Assembly (NCBI RefSeq): GCF_036346875.1
Contig: NZ_CP107852.1
Span: 5,518,001-5,582,000 of the forward strand
Direction of reading: 5' to 3'
Source: Nocardia sp. NBC_00508
GTDB lineage: Bacteria > Actinomycetota > Actinomycetes > Mycobacteriales > Mycobacteriaceae
Length of the DNA: 64,000 nucleotides
Part shown: positions 19,053 to 27,242 of the stretch, one piece after another
Numbering within the stretch: position 1 is the stretch's first letter
Layout of the letters: each line of letters begins with the position of its first letter
Position numbers and translations under genes: made by a program
Notes under the pieces: model-generated
Databases searched by the model: none
The model's input: the letters and a program-made list of their open reading frames with translations, nothing else
Told to the model about the DNA's origin: nothing

Positions 19053-19997
19053 GTGCCAGGAGGCAGGCTGACCCATGAGGACCGCAGGCAGATCGCGGCG
19101 TGGCTGGCCGACGGGCTCGGGTACGCCGAGATCGGCCGACAGCTCGGCCGGCCGACGTCCACGATCAGTCGCGAGGTCGCACGCAACCGCGCATCCGGCG
19201 CCTACCTGGCCGACGACGCGCAACAGGCCGCCGGCCACCGTGCCCGCCGACGCAAGCAGGCCCGGCCCGCCGGGCCGGTGACCGACGGGCAGCCGACTGA
19301 GCTGGTACGCGGTTTCGTGGACCAGTTCGCGACCGTCTTGGCCGCGACCGGAATGCCCCGGATGACCTCCCGGGTATTCGTCTGCCTGCTGACCGCAGAC
19401 GCCGGCGGACTGACGGCAGCCGACTTGGTGCGCCGGTTACAGGTCAGCCCCGCGTCGGTATCCAAGTCCATCGCCTACCTCGAAGCCATGGAACTGGTAG
19501 TGCGCCAACCGGATTCCCGTGGTCGCCGCGAGCGATATGTCATCGATGACGAGGTCTGGCTCCGCGCGTGGCAGGCCGACACCAGCGCGCACGGCGAGAT
19601 CGCGACCGCCGCACAGCGGGGCATCGAGATCTTCGGCGCCGACACCACCGCCGGCGCCCGACTCGGCAAGATGGGCCAATTCTTCGCCCGGCTCAGCGAG
19701 CAGATGAGCGGCAGCACCCTCGGCGAGACCGTCGTGTACGACGCGCTGACCGTTCTCGCCGCCCTCGTGCACGCCGGCCGACCGCTCAGCCTCGGTACGC
19801 TGGCCGCCGCGCTCGACTGGCCCGTGGACCGCGCCGCCGCCGCCTTGGACGCGATCCAACGTCAACCGGCCATCGCCGATCCCCTTGCCCTGCGGGTCAT
19901 CGGACCCGAGACATACACCTTCACCACGAGGCCGGACCGCCTGAGCCCGGCGCAACGTGAAGCACTCCAGATGCGTATCCGGGACCGAACTCCGTGA
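19053..19997 (+). CDS. MarR/GbsR-type regulator with extra N-terminal HTH
   Basis: 314 residues. Residues 1-45 form a resolvase/IS30-type helix-turn-helix (LTHEDRRQIAAWLADGLGYA, then GRPTSTISREVARN). Residues about 85-180 form a MarR/GbsR winged helix (FVCLLTADAGGLTAADLVRR, VSPASVSKSIAYLE), and the C-terminal 120 residues look like a second, helical domain. Two DNA-binding heads in one chain are unusual. GTG 19053 has AGGAGG 7 nt upstream, so it is preferred to the frame opening at 18984. It is divergent from the serine hydrolase unit and presumably represses it and itself. Confidence 0.85.
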   Translation: MPGGRLTHEDRRQIAAWLADGLGYAEIGRQLGRPTSTISREVARNRASGAYLADDAQQAAGHRARRRKQARPAGPVTDGQPTELVRGFVDQFATVLAATGMPRMTSRVFVCLLTADAGGLTAADLVRRLQVSPASVSKSIAYLEAMELVVRQPDSRGRRERYVIDDEVWLRAWQADTSAHGEIATAAQRGIEIFGADTTAGARLGKMGQFFARLSEQMSGSTLGETVVYDALTVLAALVHAGRPLSLGTLAAALDWPVDRAAAALDAIQRQPAIADPLALRVIGPETYTFTTRPDRLSPAQREALQMRIRDRTP

Positions 19998-20301
19998 TCA
20001 TGAGATCCGGCGAGTAGCGAGTCACCGGCTTCACCTCGTCGCCAGCCGAGTCGACCATCGCGAACGGGAGAGGGTGCCCCGCGGACACTCCGTCCTCGCT
20101 CCACGGCTTTCACCTGCGCGCCGACTGCATCGCGCCGGTCGCCCCGCAGATCGGACATAAGCCGGATCCGTCCACGGTGGAAGTGCCGTTGTCCCTGGTC
20201 TACGGCACGTCGTGTTCAACTGAACAGCGAGCGGCGCTCAGTGGACAGCGCCGATCCCTCGGCGGGCGGACACGAGACCGTCCGCGCCGCAGAGGCGACC
20301 G
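19998..20301. other. 304-bp intergenic stretch
   Basis: Lies between the MarR-type gene and the end of ilvD (convergent). I see no supported gene, no clear hairpin with a T-run and no repeat. Short open frames here have no ribosome-binding site or recognisable sequence. Confidence 0.5.
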
Positions 20302-22143
20302 CTACGGCACGTGCCGGACCGCGCCTTTGTCGGCCGACGTAGCCATTGCGGCGTAAGCACGCAGAGCGGTCGTGACCGGACGATCGCGGTTGACCGGCTG
20401 CCACGGACGCTCGGAGGCCTCCATCTTCGCGCGGCGCTCGGCGAGCACTGCGTCGTCGACGAGCACCTCGAGGGTGCGGGTGGCGACATCGATGCGGATC
20501 TGGTCGCCGTTCTCGACCAGGCCGATGACGCCGCCGCTGGCCGCTTCGGGGGAGATGTGCCCGATCGACAGGCCCGAGGTGCCGCCGGAGAATCGGCCGT
20601 CGGTGATCAGCGCGCACTGCTTGCCGAGCCCCGAGCCCTTCAGGAAGGCGGTGGGGTGCAGCATTTCCTGCATGCCGGGGCCGCCAGCGGGGCCCTCGTA
20701 GCGGACCACGATGACGTCGCCCGGCTCGATCTTCTTGCCGAGGATGACCGACACGGCCTCCTCCTGCGACTCCACCACCACGGCTGGGCCCTGGAAGGAG
20801 AACAGCTCCTCGTCGATGCCCGCGGTCTTCAGCACCGCGCCGTCGGGCGCGATGTTGCCGCGCAGCACGACCAGACCGCCCTCCTTGGTGTAGGCGTGCT
20901 CCAGATCGCGGATGCAGCCTCCCTCGGCGTCGGTGTCCAGGGACGACCAGCGGTTGTCGGTGGAGAACGGTTCGGTGGTGCGTACCCCGCCCGGTGCCGC
21001 GTGGAAGAGTTCGACGGCTTCCTCGGACGCCTTGCCGGAGCGGATGTCCCAGGTGTCGAGCCACTCGTCGAAGGTCTCGGTGTGCACGGTGGTGACGTCG
21101 GTCTCCAGCAGACCGGCGCGGCGCAGCTCGCCCAGGATGGCGGGGATGCCGCCGGCGCGGTGCACGTCCTCCATGTGGTAGTCGGAGTTGGGTGACACCT
21201 TCGACAGCGTGGCCACCCGCCTGCTGGTCTCCTCGATGGTGTGCAGATCGAAGTCGATCTCACCCTCCTGCGCCGCCGCCAGCGTGTGCAGCACGGTGTT
21301 GGTCGAGCCGCCCATCGCGACATCCAGCGCCATCGCGTTGCGGAAAGCCTTGGCGTTGGCCACGTTCCGTGGCAGCACGGACGCGTCGTCCGCGCGGTAC
21401 CAGCGGTTGGCGATGTCCACCACCACGGTGCCCGCTTTCTCGAACAGAGCCCGCCGCGCGGCATGCGTCGCGAGGGTGGAGCCGTTGCCGGGCAGCGCGA
21501 GACCCAGCGCTTCGGTGAGGCAGTTCATCGAGTTGGCGGTGAACATGCCCGAGCACGAGCCGCACGTCGGGCACGCGGACCGCTCGACCTCGTCCAAACC
21601 CTCTTCCGACACGGCCTGATTCGCGCTCGCGGAGATCGCGGTGATCAGGTCGGTCGGCGCCTGCGCGACGCCGCCGACGACCACGGCCTTGCCCGCCTCC
21701 ATCGGCCCGCCGGAGACGAACACGGCCGGAATATTCAGTCGCATCGCGGCATTCAGCATGCCCGGGGTGATCTTGTCGCAGTTGGAGATGCAGACCAGCG
21801 CGTCGGCGGTGTGCGCGTTCACCATGTACTCGACCGAGTCTGCGATGATCTCGCGCGAGGGCAGCGAGTAGAGCATGCCGCCGTGTCCCATGGCGATGCC
21901 GTCGTCGACGGCGATGGTGTGGAATTCGCGCGGTACGCCACCGGCGGCGCGCACCGCGTCGGCCACGATCTCGCCGACGTCCTTCAGATGCACGTGCCCG
22001 GGCACGAATTGGGTGTAGGAGTTCGCGATGGCGACGATCGGCTTGCCGAAGTCGGTGTCGGTCATGCCGGTGGCGCGCCAGAGTGCGCGGGCGCCTGCGG
22101 CATTGCGGCCGATGGTCGTGGTTCGTGAACGAAGCGGTGGCAT
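20302..22143 (-). CDS. ilvD: Dihydroxy-acid dehydratase
   Basis: 613 residues. Fe-S enzyme that converts 2,3-dihydroxy-isovalerate or -methylvalerate to the 2-keto acids of valine and isoleucine synthesis. Cluster and signature motifs are visible: ISNCDKITPGMLN and CPTCGSCSGMFTANSMNCL, MGGSTNTVLH, and C-terminal ITDGRFSGGTSGLSIGH. The length is the family norm. ATG 22143 has a GAGGACC ribosome-binding site. It is placed about 1 kb from ilvBNC on the opposite strand, whereas in M. tuberculosis ilvD is elsewhere. Confidence 0.97.
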   Translation of the reverse strand: MPPLRSRTTTIGRNAAGARALWRATGMTDTDFGKPIVAIANSYTQFVPGHVHLKDVGEIVADAVRAAGGVPREFHTIAVDDGIAMGHGGMLYSLPSREIIADSVEYMVNAHTADALVCISNCDKITPGMLNAAMRLNIPAVFVSGGPMEAGKAVVVGGVAQAPTDLITAISASANQAVSEEGLDEVERSACPTCGSCSGMFTANSMNCLTEALGLALPGNGSTLATHAARRALFEKAGTVVVDIANRWYRADDASVLPRNVANAKAFRNAMALDVAMGGSTNTVLHTLAAAQEGEIDFDLHTIEETSRRVATLSKVSPNSDYHMEDVHRAGGIPAILGELRRAGLLETDVTTVHTETFDEWLDTWDIRSGKASEEAVELFHAAPGGVRTTEPFSTDNRWSSLDTDAEGGCIRDLEHAYTKEGGLVVLRGNIAPDGAVLKTAGIDEELFSFQGPAVVVESQEEAVSVILGKKIEPGDVIVVRYEGPAGGPGMQEMLHPTAFLKGSGLGKQCALITDGRFSGGTSGLSIGHISPEAASGGVIGLVENGDQIRIDVATRTLEVLVDDAVLAERRAKMEASERPWQPVNRDRPVTTALRAYAAMATSADKGAVRHVP

Positions 22144-22499
22144 TTCGATGGTCCTCGGGTCGCGGGGGCTGACGTGCGACGGCGCAGAGCCTGCTCGGTC
22201 ACGTTACTCCCGCGGCGGGCGTGCCCACGCGCCGGTTGTGGTGGGCCGTGCGTTGCGTCTCTCGGTGTCAGTCCAGGGTTCGGTGTGTCGCCGCGGGGTG
22301 GTGTCGGCGGCGCCGACGGTGTCGCCGGAGGTGCCGGACCGTCGAGGGCGATGGGTCGCGTGAGTGATACTCGATGAAATCATCCCATCACCGGACCGCA
22401 ACAATACCGTCGGCGAATGCTCCGCCCCCTCACGGCGTTGCCGGGCTTGCCGCGAAGAGGTGCGAAGCGATCATGCGGCGCCATCTCGGGCCGCCGGGA
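22144..22499. other. 356-bp upstream region of ilvD
   Basis: Holds the ilvD promoter side and the 3' flank of the cfp6-like gene. I see no supported gene or leader peptide with a run of Ile/Leu/Val codons and no attenuator-like hairpin, unlike the ilvB leader. Confidence 0.45.
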
Positions 22500-23081
22500 C
22501 TACTCGGCGTCTTTGTCGCCGGAGCCCCCGGCAGAGCCGTTGGCCGGCGGCTCGCCGTCGGAGCGCCGTCTCGCCTCGTCGGCGGTGTTCGCGGGCTCGT
22601 CGGCGGAGCTGTCCGCCGCGGGTTCCTCCGGCTCCGCGAACGGGTCCGGGATCCGCCCGTTGGAGGCCACCGCCAGATCACGCAACCGGTCGTAGCTCAC
22701 CGCGGGCAACTTCGCCTCGCTGCCGTCGGTCAGGTCGGCGCGCACGTATCCGCGCTTCGGGATGCGCACACCCTTCACCTGCCCCCAGTCCAGATGACGT
22801 GAGCCGAACAGTGTCCGCAGGTCCAGTCCGGCGTCCGACACCGTGGTCTGCGTCCGCAGCACCCACGCCAGCACGACCACCGGGATCAGCAGCAGCCACC
22901 ACAGTCCGGCCGGCCACCCGACGAACGGGAAGAACACGCACATCAGCAGGATGAATACGCCGAGGAAGGCCAGCCGTGGAATGCGGATCACACGGGCGTT
23001 CCGGGCGCTACCCGTATCCGTCGTCGCGGCGGACGTATGGGACGATTCAGAAGGTGGCACGGACTGATGCGGTGATGACAC
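22500..23081 (-). CDS. cfp6: PH-domain membrane protein, Cfp6-like
   Basis: 193 residues. Two closely spaced membrane segments (about 40-75: LAFLGVFILLMCVFFPFVGW and LWWLLLIPVVVLAWVL), then a bacterial PH-like domain (TTVSDAGLDLRTLFGSRHLD, VRIPKRGYVRADLTDGSEAK, LPAVSYDRL, NGRIPDPF) and an acidic, Ser/Ala-rich tail of about 55 residues. It aligns over the PH part with Cfp6/Rv3004 of M. tuberculosis, which is likewise beside ilvB. The function is unknown. GTG 23081 has GAGGA 8 nt upstream; the longer frame to 23255 would cover the ilvB promoter. Confidence 0.82.
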   Translation of the reverse strand: MSSPHQSVPPSESSHTSAATTDTGSARNARVIRIPRLAFLGVFILLMCVFFPFVGWPAGLWWLLLIPVVVLAWVLRTQTTVSDAGLDLRTLFGSRHLDWGQVKGVRIPKRGYVRADLTDGSEAKLPAVSYDRLRDLAVASNGRIPDPFAEPEEPAADSSADEPANTADEARRRSDGEPPANGSAGGSGDKDAE

Positions 23082-23125
23082 ACCACCATCCTCGCATCCT
23101 GGTGAACGGACACAAGCAACCGCAC

Positions 23126-23144
23126 TGTCCCACATAATGGGACA
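23126..23144. promoter_or_regulatory. Perfect inverted repeat upstream of ilvB leader promoter
   Basis: TGTCCCACATAATGGGACA: two exact 7-bp arms with a 5-bp spacer. It lies between the divergent cfp6-like gene and the ilvB leader; its centre is about 61 bp before the proposed transcription start at 23197, a common place for an activator site. The bound protein is unknown. Confidence 0.6.
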
Positions 23145-23159
23145 CGAGAGGTCATCTGT

Positions 23160-23189
23160 TTGACTCTTCGGTTCACGCCCGCTTAACGT
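23160..23189 (+). promoter_or_regulatory. Probable ilvB operon promoter
   Basis: TTGACT (-35, 23160-23165), 18-bp spacer, TAACGT (-10, 23184-23189). The -10 fits the TANNNT form of this order. Transcription would begin about 23197, on the GTG of the leader peptide itself. Confidence 0.6.
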
Positions 23190-23196
23190 CGTGCGC

Positions 23197-23244
23197 GTGA
23201 ATCGAAACGAGTTGCTCGTAATCGGCCGGCGCGTCCAGCGTTGA
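23197..23244 (+). CDS. ilvB leader peptide (attenuation)
   Basis: 15-codon frame MNRNELLVIGRRVQR, with a Leu-Leu-Val-Ile run encoded by consecutive TTG CTC GTA ATC codons. The GTG is 7 nt after the -10 hexamer, so the mRNA would be leaderless. A hairpin follows at the stop codon (GAG-CTGAC at 23243-23251 with GTCAG-CTC at 23268-23275) and a terminator-like hairpin at 23302-23326. This is the architecture of the ilvBNC attenuator described in Corynebacterium glutamicum, whose leader peptide is also about 15 residues. Ribosome stalling at the Leu/Val/Ile codons would control read-through into ilvB. Confidence 0.7.
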   Translation: MNRNELLVIGRRVQR

Positions 23245-23301
23245 GCCTGACACACTGAGTCGAATACGTCAGCTCGCGTTGCGACGCGCCACCCTCGATC
23301 A

Positions 23302-23326
23302 GCCCTGTGCTGTCGGGGGCTTTTTT
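23302..23326 (+). terminator. Attenuator hairpin of ilvB leader
   Basis: GCCCT pairs with GGGGC (one extra G) around an 8-9 nt loop and is followed by six T residues, about 58 bp after the leader-peptide stop and 174 bp before ilvB. An intrinsic terminator inside the leader of a biosynthetic operon supports attenuation. The competing antiterminator fold was not worked out. Confidence 0.65.
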
Positions 23327-23499
23327 ATGTTCGGACTAATGTCCAACATGGCAAAGCGCAAGACACCGCATGAGCGGTCGGCCGGACGTTCGTCCGGCCG
23401 AGCGCTCCCTGGGCGAGGGCAGGACGGATGCTCGTCCGAGTCAACGTCTCGAGGCACACAATCCGGGGTCGGAACGACAACCAGTAAGGAACGAAGACG

Positions 23500-25434
23500 G
23501 TGAGCGCACCTACCGCACGGCCCGGGCCCTCGGCCCGCAGGCCAGCGCCTTCGGCGAATCAGCAGGCCACGCCCGCTGCCAACGCGAATTCCGCGGCCAA
23601 CCGCCGCCAGGTCCCGCCCGAGCGGGTCACCGGCGCGCAGTCGGTCGTGCGTTCGCTCGAGGAGCTCGGCGTCGACACCGTATTCGGCATCCCGGGCGGT
23701 GCGATCCTCCCCGTCTACGACCCGCTGTTCGACTCGACCAAGGTGCGCCACGTCCTCGTCCGGCACGAGCAGGGCGCCGGCCACGCGGCGACCGGGTACG
23801 CGCAGGCCACCGGCAAGGTCGGTGTGTGTATGGCCACATCGGGCCCCGGCGCGACCAACCTGGTCACGCCGATCGCCGACGCGCAGATGGACTCGGTCCC
23901 GATAGTGGCCATCACCGGCCAGGTCGGGCGGAGCCTGATCGGCACGGACGCATTCCAGGAAGCCGACATCTCCGGCATCACCATGCCGATCACCAAACAC
24001 AACTTCCTGATCACCGACGGCATCGATATCCCGCGCATCATCGCGGAGGCGTTCTATCTCGCCGCGTCCGGTCGTCCCGGCGCCGTGCTCGTCGACGTCC
24101 CCAAGGACGTGCTCCAGGCGCAGACCACGTTCAGCTGGCCGCCGGAGATGCGCCTGCCCGGCTACCGCCCGGTCACCAAGCCGCACGGCAAGCAGGTGCG
24201 CGAGGCCGCCCGGATGATCATGGAAGCCAAGGCGCCGGTGCTGTACGTCGGCGGCGGCGTGATCAAGGCCGAGGCCTCGGCCGAGCTGCGGCAACTGGCC
24301 GAGCTGACCGGCATCCCCGTGGTCACCACGCTGATGGCGCGCGGCGCGTTCCCCGACAGTCACCAGCTGAACATGGGCATGCCCGGCATGCACGGCACCG
24401 TGGGCGCCGTCGCCGCGCTGCAGAGGTCGGACCTGCTGATCACCCTCGGCGCGCGTTTCGACGACCGCGTCACCGGTCAGCTGGATTCCTTCGCGCCCGG
24501 CGCCAAGGTCATCCACGCCGACATCGACCCGGCCGAGATCGGCAAGAACCGGCACGCCGACGTCCCGATCGTGGGCGACTGCCGCGAGGTGATCGTCGAA
24601 CTCATCGAGACGCTGAAGGCCGACCCTGCCGCGGGCGATGCGCTGCCGCTGGCGCTCGGCGAATGGTGGTCCTACCTCGACGGCATCCGCACGGGCTACC
24701 CGCTGGGCTGGACCCCGCCCGCCGACGGGTCGCTCTCGCCGGAGTTCGTCATCGACGCGCTCGGCCGCCTGGCCGGACCCGACGCGATCTACTGCGCGGG
24801 CGTCGGTCAGCACCAGATGTGGGCCGCCCAGTTCATCAAGTACGAGAAGCCGCGCACCTGGCTGAACTCCGGTGGCCTCGGCACCATGGGCTACGCCGTC
24901 CCGGCCGCCATGGGCGCCAAGATGGGCGCGCCGGACAAAGAGGTGTGGGCGGTCGACGGTGACGGCTGCTTCCAGATGACCAATCAGGAACTGGCCACCT
25001 GCGCCGTCGAGGGCGTGCCGATCAAGGTCGCGCTGATCAACAACGGCAACCTGGGCATGGTCCGCCAGTGGCAGACGCTGTTCTACCAGGAGCGCTACTC
25101 CAACACCGATCTGGGCACGCACTCGCTGCGCATCCCCGACTTCGTGAAGCTCGCCGAAGCCCTCGGCTGCCACGGCATCCGGGTTGAGCGCGAGGAGGAC
25201 GTGGAGGCCGCCATCCGCGAGGCGCAGTCGATCAACGACCGTCCCGTGGTGATCGACTTCATCGTCGGGAAGGACGCCCAGGTGTGGCCGATGGTCGCCG
25301 CGGGCACCAGCAACGACGAGATCATGGCCGCGCGCGGTATCCGCCCGCTGTTCGACGAGGACGAGCAGGCCGCGGAACCCGCGGTCATCCACCAGGCCAT
25401 GTCGCATGACCAGAACAAGGTGAACAACGGATGA
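23500..25434 (+). CDS. ilvB: Acetolactate synthase, catalytic subunit
   Basis: 644 residues. Thiamine-diphosphate enzyme making acetolactate or acetohydroxybutyrate, the first common step of valine, leucine and isoleucine synthesis. Visible: an N-terminal Ala/Pro-rich extension of about 40 residues, the catalytic Glu in VRHEQGAGHAATGYA, SGPGATNLVT, the FAD-region GARFDDRVTGQ, and the ThDP/Mg motif GDGCFQMTNQELAT ending NNGNLGMV. Start GTG 23500 follows AAGGAACGAAGAC. The gene overlaps ilvN by 4 nt. Controlled by the leader at 23197-23326. Confidence 0.97.
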   Translation: MSAPTARPGPSARRPAPSANQQATPAANANSAANRRQVPPERVTGAQSVVRSLEELGVDTVFGIPGGAILPVYDPLFDSTKVRHVLVRHEQGAGHAATGYAQATGKVGVCMATSGPGATNLVTPIADAQMDSVPIVAITGQVGRSLIGTDAFQEADISGITMPITKHNFLITDGIDIPRIIAEAFYLAASGRPGAVLVDVPKDVLQAQTTFSWPPEMRLPGYRPVTKPHGKQVREAARMIMEAKAPVLYVGGGVIKAEASAELRQLAELTGIPVVTTLMARGAFPDSHQLNMGMPGMHGTVGAVAALQRSDLLITLGARFDDRVTGQLDSFAPGAKVIHADIDPAEIGKNRHADVPIVGDCREVIVELIETLKADPAAGDALPLALGEWWSYLDGIRTGYPLGWTPPADGSLSPEFVIDALGRLAGPDAIYCAGVGQHQMWAAQFIKYEKPRTWLNSGGLGTMGYAVPAAMGAKMGAPDKEVWAVDGDGCFQMTNQELATCAVEGVPIKVALINNGNLGMVRQWQTLFYQERYSNTDLGTHSLRIPDFVKLAEALGCHGIRVEREEDVEAAIREAQSINDRPVVIDFIVGKDAQVWPMVAAGTSNDEIMAARGIRPLFDEDEQAAEPAVIHQAMSHDQNKVNNG

Positions 25435-25934
25435 GTACGACTCACACCCTCAGCGTTCTCGTCGAGGACAAACCGGGCGTGCTGGCGCGGGTCGCGGCGC
25501 TGTTCTCCCGCCGCGGCTTCAATATCGAATCGCTGGCGGTCGGCGGCACCGAACTGCCCGAGATCTCGCGCATGACCATCGTCGTCACCGTCGAGGACCT
25601 GCCGCTCGAGCAGGTCACCAAGCAGCTCAACAAGCTGGTGAACGTCATCAAGATCGTGGAACAGGACTCCGACAGCTCCGTGGCCCGCGAACTGATCCTG
25701 GTGAAGGTCCGCGCCGACGCCAGCGTGCGGACCCAGGTGATCGAGGCCGTCGGGTTGTTCCGCGCCAAGGTCATCGACGTCTCCCCGGACGCGCTCACCG
25801 TCGAGGCGACCGGAACCCGGTCCAAGCTCGACGCGCTGCTGCGGATGCTGGAACCGTATGGCATCCGCGAGATCGTGCAGTCCGGTGTCGTCGCGGTGGG
25901 ACGTGGACCGAAGTCCATCACCGCCACCCGATGA
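25431..25934 (+). CDS. ilvN: Acetolactate synthase, regulatory subunit
   Basis: 167 residues. An N-terminal ACT domain (THTLSVLVEDKPGVLARVAA, FNIESLAVGGTE) binds valine for feedback inhibition; the C-terminal domain (VARELILVKVRAD, YGIREIVQSGVVAVGRGPKS) stabilises the catalytic subunit. ATG 25431 overlaps the ilvB stop (ATGA), ensuring coupled synthesis. Length is the family norm. Confidence 0.97.
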   Translation: MSTTHTLSVLVEDKPGVLARVAALFSRRGFNIESLAVGGTELPEISRMTIVVTVEDLPLEQVTKQLNKLVNVIKIVEQDSDSSVARELILVKVRADASVRTQVIEAVGLFRAKVIDVSPDALTVEATGTRSKLDALLRMLEPYGIREIVQSGVVAVGRGPKSITATR

Positions 25935-26019
25935 CGCGCCGGCACGGCGCACACCGATGGGGCTGATCGCCCAGCGGCGACCACACGCTAACCTTTCTGC
26001 GATCGACGGTTGGCGTGCC

Positions 26020-26140
26020 GCCCTCCCCGCGTATGCGGGAATGATCACCTTCCGCGTACGCGGGGGTGATCCGATCCAGAAACACGTAAATCAACACCGG
26101 CGCAAGCACGGTGTGCCCCGCCTCGCGCGGGGATGATCCC
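26020..26140 (+). repeat. Three degenerate type I-E CRISPR-like repeats
   Basis: Three units share a short GC hairpin and a TGATC tail. Unit 1 (26020-26048): stem CCCCGC-GTAT-GCGGGA, tail ATGATCAC. Unit 2 (26046-26073): TCCGC-GTAC-GCGGGG, tail GTGATCCG. Unit 3 (26111-26140): GTGTG, CCCCGC-CTCGC-GCGGGG, tail ATGATCCC. This is the form of type I-E repeats of Actinobacteria. Units 1 and 2 abut without a spacer; units 2 and 3 are 37 bp apart. No cas gene is in the window. They lie in the ilvN-ilvC gap, the last one ending 13 bp before the ilvC start. Either a CRISPR relic or a look-alike hairpin family. Confidence 0.5.
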
Positions 26141-26153
26141 GGAAGGAACCACA

Positions 26154-27167
26154 GTGGCAGTCGAGATGTTCTACGACGACGATGCCGACCTGTCGATCAT
26201 CCAGGGCCGCAAGGTCGCTGTCATCGGCTACGGCAGCCAGGGCCACGCGCACTCGCTGAGCCTGCGCGACTCGGGCGTCGACGTGCGGGTCGGCCTCGCC
26301 GAGGGCTCGAAGTCGCGCCCGAAGGCCGAGGAGGCGGGCCTGACCGTCGGCACTCCGGCCGAGGTCTCGGCCTGGGCCGACGTCATCATGCTGCTGGCGC
26401 CCGACACCGCGCAGGCGTCGATCTTCACAGGCGACATCGAGCCGAACCTGAAGGACGGCGACGCGCTGTTCTTCGGCCACGGTCTCAACATCCACTTCGG
26501 CTTGATCAAGCCGCCGGCCAACGTCACCATCGGCATGGTCGCGCCGAAGGGCCCCGGCCACCTGGTTCGTCGCCAGTTCGTCGACGGCAAGGGCGTTCCG
26601 GCGCTGATCGCCGTCGAGCAGGACCCGAAGGGCGAGGGCCAGGCGCTGGCGCTGTCCTACGCCAAGGGCATCGGCGGCACCCGCGCGGGCGTCATCAAGA
26701 CCACCTTCAAGGAAGAGACCGAGACCGACCTGTTCGGTGAGCAGGCCGTGCTCTGCGGCGGCACCGAGGAACTGGTCAAGACCGGTTTCGAGGTCATGGT
26801 CGAGGCCGGTTACGCGCCGGAGATGGCCTACTTCGAAGTGCTGCACGAGCTGAAGCTGATCGTCGACCTGATGTACGAGGGCGGCATCGCGCGGATGAAC
26901 TACTCGGTGTCCGACACCGCCGAGTTCGGCGGCTACCTGTCCGGCCCGCGGGTCATCGACGCCGACACCAAGAAGCGTATGCAGGAGATCCTCAGGGATA
27001 TCCAGGACGGCAGCTTCGTCAAGCGCCTCGTTGCCAACGTCGAGGGCGGCAACAAGGAGCTCGAGGCGCTGCGCAAGCAGAACGCCGAGCACCCGATCGA
27101 GGTCACCGGCGCCCAGCTGCGCGGCCTGATGAGCTGGGTCGACCGGCCGATCACCGAGACGGCCTGA
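26154..27167 (+). CDS. ilvC: Ketol-acid reductoisomerase
   Basis: 337 residues, class I enzyme: isomerises and reduces acetolactate with NADPH to dihydroxyisovalerate. N-terminal Rossmann motif GYGSQGHAHSLSLRDSG, catalytic region GHGLNIHFG and VAPKGPGHLVRR, then the KARI C-terminal knot with Mg ligands (DLFGEQAVLCGG, EAGYAPEMAYFEVLHELKLI). GTG 26154 has GGAAGGA 6 nt upstream; the mycobacterial enzyme starts a few residues later at MFYDDDADLS, also present here. Third gene of ilvBNC, separated from ilvN by the repeat region. Confidence 0.97.
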   Translation: MAVEMFYDDDADLSIIQGRKVAVIGYGSQGHAHSLSLRDSGVDVRVGLAEGSKSRPKAEEAGLTVGTPAEVSAWADVIMLLAPDTAQASIFTGDIEPNLKDGDALFFGHGLNIHFGLIKPPANVTIGMVAPKGPGHLVRRQFVDGKGVPALIAVEQDPKGEGQALALSYAKGIGGTRAGVIKTTFKEETETDLFGEQAVLCGGTEELVKTGFEVMVEAGYAPEMAYFEVLHELKLIVDLMYEGGIARMNYSVSDTAEFGGYLSGPRVIDADTKKRMQEILRDIQDGSFVKRLVANVEGGNKELEALRKQNAEHPIEVTGAQLRGLMSWVDRPITETA

Positions 27168-27187
27168 GTCCGAGGCTGATTCGCGCG

Positions 27188-27217
27188 GTGGCCCGCTCCG
27201 GTTTCGGAGCGGGCCAC
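27188..27217. terminator. Strong hairpin after ilvC
   Basis: A 13-bp perfect stem: GTGGCCCGCTCCG (27188-27200) with CGGAGCGGGCCAC (27205-27217), GTTT loop. No T-run follows. It lies between ilvC and the convergent gene at 27243 and can act on both strands. Confidence 0.7.
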
Positions 27218-27242
27218 CGGCGTCTTCGAGCCGTTTCGGTTT

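Noticed and set aside
23299..25407. 702-codon minus-strand frame
   Set aside because: Exact antisense of ilvB; no family motif.
25858..26136. 92-codon plus-strand frame across the ilvN-ilvC gap
   Set aside because: Its PAYAGM and PRLARG pieces come from the CRISPR-like hairpins; no start signal.
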